DNA of 64,000 bases from Durusdinium trenchii (taxonomy: Eukaryota; Sar; Dinophyceae; Suessiales; Symbiodiniaceae): the NCBI GenBank assembly GCA_963970005.1, contig CAXAMN010006446.1:961844-1025843 (forward strand). Direction: 5' to 3'. The notes beneath the pieces are model-generated. The model was not told where the DNA came from. It worked only from the letters and a program-made list of their open reading frames with translations, and made no database searches. Shown here piece after piece: positions 59,431 to 64,000 of this stretch. Positions within the stretch are counted from its first letter, which is position 1. The number at the start of each line of letters is the position of its first letter. The position numbers and the translations under genes are program-made.

Positions 59431-62400
59431 AGCACTGACTGCGACCGGTGGAGACCGGTCCAAAAAAGTCAAGGTTAATTAGGCAAACTGTTCAAGATCC
59501 TTTTGTTTCTAGATTCTGCACATGAAGATTCAGCATCGGCTTTCATGTCTCATATAATATGTCTTGTGGGCGATCTGTTAGGCTGATCTGTGCTTTGCAA
59601 TGCTAGCGTAGTTGAACACCCCACTCTTGCAAGAAATCAGTCTTGCCTTAAGAAGTTTGCTTGGGCACTTGACGCTTTCACATGGCACTATCATTCATCG
59701 CAACAACGATCTGGAACATACACATACTACAACAATCAAAAACAAACAATGAATGACACACACACATCGATAGATGGTTCATTCAAACGATAATCCAAGT
59801 GATAGTCCGTGATGCCACGGAATTGACTCTATGGAACGGTAAGGTCAAAGGTCAGGAACAGGTATTGTTTGAAACACTGCTCGATCAGCTGCGTGCAATT
59901 AGCTCAAACAAACAGCGCGGCGGGGGGGAATGGTCGGCAGCTGCATTAGCACTTTAGAATGCATTAAAAATTCTGGCAAGTACGTGCAGCTGATCAGGCT
60001 GCAAATCCTAAGGTCACCATAGAGAGCTTCGTTGGGCACAGCTCTATGGGCCTTCTGTGCCCCCCTGCTAAAGAGAAAGAACCGAGAACGGGAGGTTGGA
60101 ACCCTTTGGAACAGGGTGGGACACACAAATGGCCGCATTGCGGCGCGCGCTTGCGTTAAGAAGGTGACAACGCAGTAGACAGCTTAAGAACTACTTAGGT
60201 TCTCAAAAGTGAACACCTAGCCTTTGACTGGAACGAATACTTAGCACTTGACCAAGAAGACCTGGTTACACACCTAAAAAGCCTCCAGCGGAAAGGCAAA
60301 CCTAGAAAGAGAAACGAAAAGCAGGAGAGAAAGAAACGAAGCCGAGGGGCAGGGAAACGAGCCTCAAAAGCAACCTAACAAGCTTGAAGAAACACCTAAC
60401 GTCAACCTAACAAACCTGAAGGAAAGCCCAAGCAAACGAAAAAGGTAAGGAACGAAAGGGTGCGAGGGGTGGGGTGGGGGGGTTCGGGGTTCAAGCTTTT
60501 GACAAGAAGCCGTAACCGGCGCACTCTTGACTAAACAGCCTCAATTACACCTAAAAAGCTTCTAGAAAACGAAAAAAGACCTAGAAAACGAAAAGCAACA
60601 ACAGGAAAGAAAGAACGGAAAAGTGGTTCCCTAGATCCTATGATTACTTAGCCGCGTGATATGACATTCTCTGAAAAGGTCCACAGCAAGCCCTGCGGCA
60701 TAGAATCAGCCATCTCGAGAAAATCACTGAAGTCAAAGAAGTCCACGAGCAAAACGAAAGGTCCGGGAAAGGTTCACCCTTAAGGGTATGTGCACATGCC
60801 GCGCCCCTCGCTGGGGATCACACCACAGGCTGCAGTGGGATTCTGCGGCGAGACACACTTAGATAAAGGCTCGCAAGAGCAAGATCAGTGTGACGTCCCT
60901 GTGAGGTTAGCACTTTACGATACTGATGCTAGACCTTGACTTGCATAACCGAAAGGTGAAGGAGCCCGCAAGAACAGAAATGTGTCAACATCGGCACATT
61001 GGCGCTTTACAGAAGGATGAGGGTAACAGCGTGAGAACACCACAACCGATCAAAGGCTAAACTTGCAGGTATGTGATTCTGGCGTCCCAGAATCATGTCA
61101 CATCCGATCAGCAGTGTGTTTGTTAGGCAGCGACTGCTGAAAGGACCACTGCCTCCCTGCCTCTGTGCAAATTGAAATGCCTTAGTGTGGCCAACTTCCT
61201 CTGAAACAGGAGTTGACACACGCACACACACTTATAGAAATGCGTACTGATTTGAAAGCGGTTGACACAGCTTCGTTGGCACAGGTATCCACGATGGGCC
61301 TGTGCCCCCTGCTGAAAAAAGAAACATTCCAAAAGGAACCTTGTGACGCCAAAGGTACAAAAGGATGAAGACATGACAAGGAGGACAGGACGGGACAAAA
61401 GTGTGTGTGTGTGTGTGTGGCTGCAATGACAAAGAAACCAAGTGCGCAGGGACAACCGATGAACCCCACCTCATTGTCAAGACCTGGGCGACCTGAAGCC
61501 TGTGTTGAAAGTGTATGTAGATGTGCACGTACACACTAAGGCCAGGGCCGATGTGTGCGCAAACGAAAGAAAGGATGAGATAACAAAACATGAAGACAGG
61601 ACATGAAAGAAAAGTGCGAAGCGGAAAGGATGAAAAGGGAAAACAAATGGAGGGAACGAAAGCCAATGAAATAAAACCTCCGTGCTGTGTGTGCACCTGA
61701 GGTGGCGACGGGTTGGAGTTCAATAATTCATCAAGTCTTGGCTAATAACTTTGGCTTAAGCCTCCTGCTGTCCGCTTTGGACACCTACGTTCCCAGGCAG
61801 GAGGAACAACGACTAACCCCCGTTCGACGGGTCCACAGGGGCCACTCTGCGGGGTCACCCTGGGCTGGCATGAAGCCAAGCACACTTATAGAAATGCGTG
61901 CTGATTTGAAAGCGGCTTGCCACACGCCGGCCTAAGTGAAAAAACCTAAGGGACCAGGGTGAGTATGGGTAAAGCTTGCACAGGTCTCCAAAGCCCCAAA
62001 ATGGAATCCATCGAGGTCTGAAGTTCAAGGCCAAGACTCAAATCACAAGCAAGGTCAATGACTGCCGATGGTAAACGAATGCATTAGCCCTTTAATGCAC
62101 ATCTGCCGACCTCTGAGCCCTCACCAGCCTGAGCACTAGAGTAGAATGTGATTACTCAACGCCACAAATTTCAGCGGGTAACCTCGTGTCGGAACCTTGT
62201 GACTCCAAAGGTTACACACACACACACTTGAGATGAGTGCTCTGCCGAGCTTGGCTTCAGACTATTCGCGGTGAGCATTAGCACTTTAGAGTTAGTTAAT
62301 GCAATACCAGTCTAGAGCGCTCAAGCCTCAACCTGCAAAATGGCCCTGTGAGGAACGGCAAGGTGAAAGAGTCAGAAAACAGTATAGTTTACATCACTGA

Positions 62401-63520
62401 AATTTCAAGCAGGTATGCCGAGTTGATCAGACTCGGTATCCCGTGATTGTGGTAGCTTCATTGAGTGCGGTCCCACAATCACGCCGCACTCCCCTGCATC
62501 TGTACAGAATCGAGCTCAGCAAAATAGTATAGAGAAAAGTAGGTTAGTGTCCCTTGGAACGGGGGTAGACACACACACACACCCACGCACGCACACTCGC
62601 ACAACGGCGCAACACCCAACAGAACCACCAAACATATTTGCAAAGTCGCCCAAAGTGAGATCTATAGAGCCAAGTATGGCAAAGTAGAGATTTGTAGAGG
62701 AAGTGTATCATCCGAGAGTAGAGATCTCTAAAAGAAAGCAACAGTAAAAAATAACTAAGAGATGTGTGGAGCAAGTTTTCACCACATCACTCTCGCTGCA
62801 ATACGCTTCACTGCGCTACACTTCACCGCATCACAAATCTTCACACATCACTTGACCCTCTCACAAATGCCCACATTACAGTTCACGCATTCCAGTTCTT
62901 TACATCAAACAGCACTGTGATACATGACACATTTCTACATCAATCCATGGCACTTCGCGAGGCGATGAATTCCTTTCTTTCGAGCTATCCCAATCAGCCC
63001 AGGTACACTGGTAGGATGTCAAGGTCGGGGTCACCAGCCAGGCATCCCTGGGGCACGGTGTGTTGTGGTTATGTTTGGTGTTGTCACTATCTGTGTCCTT
63101 GCTTGTTGTTTGCTGTTGCGTTTGTCCTCGTGTGTTGTCAAGCTTAACAAAACTCTGCACACCCCTGTCATGAACGCTCCATGTCGCCTGCAGTTGCCCA
63201 CAGGTATTTTAAACTCTAAAATTTCTCTTCCTACCTTCTTTCAACTAAGCTTCGTTGCTTCTGATTGGCTTCCACAGTGCCAGGAAGATCTTCTGAAAGG
63301 TATTGGGAATCAAAAACAACATCAAGCGGAGCGGCAGCTTTTGGCTGGCTGTGGCGTTTCACCAAATTTCATGGGTCAATTCTTGGGGTTGCAGGGCAAC
63401 GCCCGGCGGCCCATCGAGCAATTGAACCGTCACAACTCGCAGGACGTCAATGGGAACATGTCGAACAAAACATCAATCACAATGTTGACTGGAAATGCAA
63501 ATCCCGGCTTCTGAAAGGCA
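59431..63520. other. Long non-coding stretch with short scattered repeats
   Basis: No gene is recognised. GCATTAGCACTTTAG-like motifs recur at 59943, 60905, 62082 and 62276. CTTATAGAAATGCGTACTGA recurs at 61230 and 61885. GCTTCGTTGG with GGGCC and GTGCCCCC follows at 60030 and 61270. A (GT)n run is at 61400-61420 and CA runs at 62215-62228 and 62568-62582. The unit order is partly conserved, as if old tandem duplications had decayed. Confidence 0.4.
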
Positions 63521-63522
63521 AC

Positions 63523-63690
63523 GGCTGGTTGCTCATGTAGGGTCAGGAAAGACTAAATAAATTAGAGGAGTGACGACCTTGTGCGTACTCCGACAAAAAT
63601 GGATTTGGAAGCTACTAACAAGGCTTCCCATGGGGTCACGACTCTTGCGCTTTCCCGGAAAATACTGTGCACCAAGCAAACCGTGATTCA
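63523..63690 (-). repeat. Downstream flank of the SHSWG paralogue, copy of 37325-37495
   Basis: See the matching entry at 37325. A few substitutions over about 150 bp; it ends 31 bp from the stop codon here, against about 140 bp there. Confidence 0.85.
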
Positions 63691-63720
63691 ACATTATCTG
63701 TAATTAGTAGTATTTAGCCC

Positions 63721-63874
63721 CTACTTTCGGCGCAGCCTTTTCCGCAGGCTATCAGTTGCACTTCCCACATTTGCCAAGTTCTTCTTCAGCATCTCTCCCA
63801 TCAGTTGTTTGATCCGGCCATCCATGCTCTCCAAACTGCCCAAGGTGTTGATGATGTACTCAAATATTTTTCTC
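63721..63874 (-). CDS. Last exon of a second SHSWG-family gene
   Basis: The exon starts after CACAAG|GAG and has 154 nt with stop, exactly the length and phase of the last exon at 37788-37635. It reads RKIFEYIINTLGSLESMDGR, then LMGEMLKKNLANVGSATDSL. The match is strong over the first 43 residues and weaker at the last few. The remaining exons lie beyond the right edge, apart from intron sequence at 63875-64000. Purifying selection at the protein level is likely, because most differences are conservative. Confidence 0.8.
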
Positions 63875-64000
63875 CTTGTGGTGCTCGAAGAACGCGCAAC
63901 AACGAGACGAGTCACTGGTCCGGTCCAAGCTAAATAGTCTTCTCTCGGAAAAGTTGGTCTTGTCCAGCCCATGAATATACCGCCCTGTGGGAAGACTGAG

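Overview
The window looks like nuclear DNA of a dinoflagellate, most likely Symbiodiniaceae (inference). The evidence is intron-rich genes whose exons join in frame only with GC-AG, GA-AG or GT-AG introns and acceptors of the AG|G type, protein families expanded in that group (BspA-type LRR, Pmp-like beta-helix, SHSWG...WCLFE proteins), and very abundant repeats. Three runs of 10 N mark assembly gaps.

Layout. 0-1.5 kb: peroxidase-like exon and other candidate exons on the plus strand. 3.5-45.6 kb: every gene I recognise is on the minus strand. In decreasing coordinates these are a Pmp-like surface protein (45.6-40.6 kb), a TIR-like SHSWG gene (40.5-37.6), an intronless BTB gene (32.8-32.0), UBL-LRR gene B (30.5-26.4), ARF-like GTPase remnants (25.6-24.6), UBL-LRR gene A (22.8-20.7), an unidentified two-exon fragment (9.7-9.2), a P-loop sulfotransferase with a C-terminal membrane anchor (8.9-7.1) and the C-terminal half of a HAD phosphatase (4.8-3.5). 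57-59.5 kb: pieces of a possible secreted protein, also minus strand. 63.7-63.9 kb: last exon of a second SHSWG paralogue that runs off the window.

Repeats dominate the rest. Three copies of one composite element (9.7-11.7, 33.7-35.1 inverted, 52.2-55.3 kb) carry a 60-bp array and/or a 73-bp array between conserved ends. A second family is made of short modules of the types ACTAGTAACAAGTGCC and CTACGAACGGGGCTCCTGGC. It occurs at about 18 places, forms long foldbacks, and repeatedly sits inside introns, in one case filling most of a 136-nt intron. 46.98-48.84 kb is nearly pure simple sequence.

There is no operon-like logic: the genes are unrelated except for two duplications, UBL-LRR A/B and the two SHSWG genes. 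The main points of interest are the splice-site and direct-repeat pattern, the introner-like repeats, the composite satellite element, and the tandem UBL-LRR genes. Exon boundaries were placed by eye from reading frame, family similarity and AG|G acceptors; none is supported by transcripts here.
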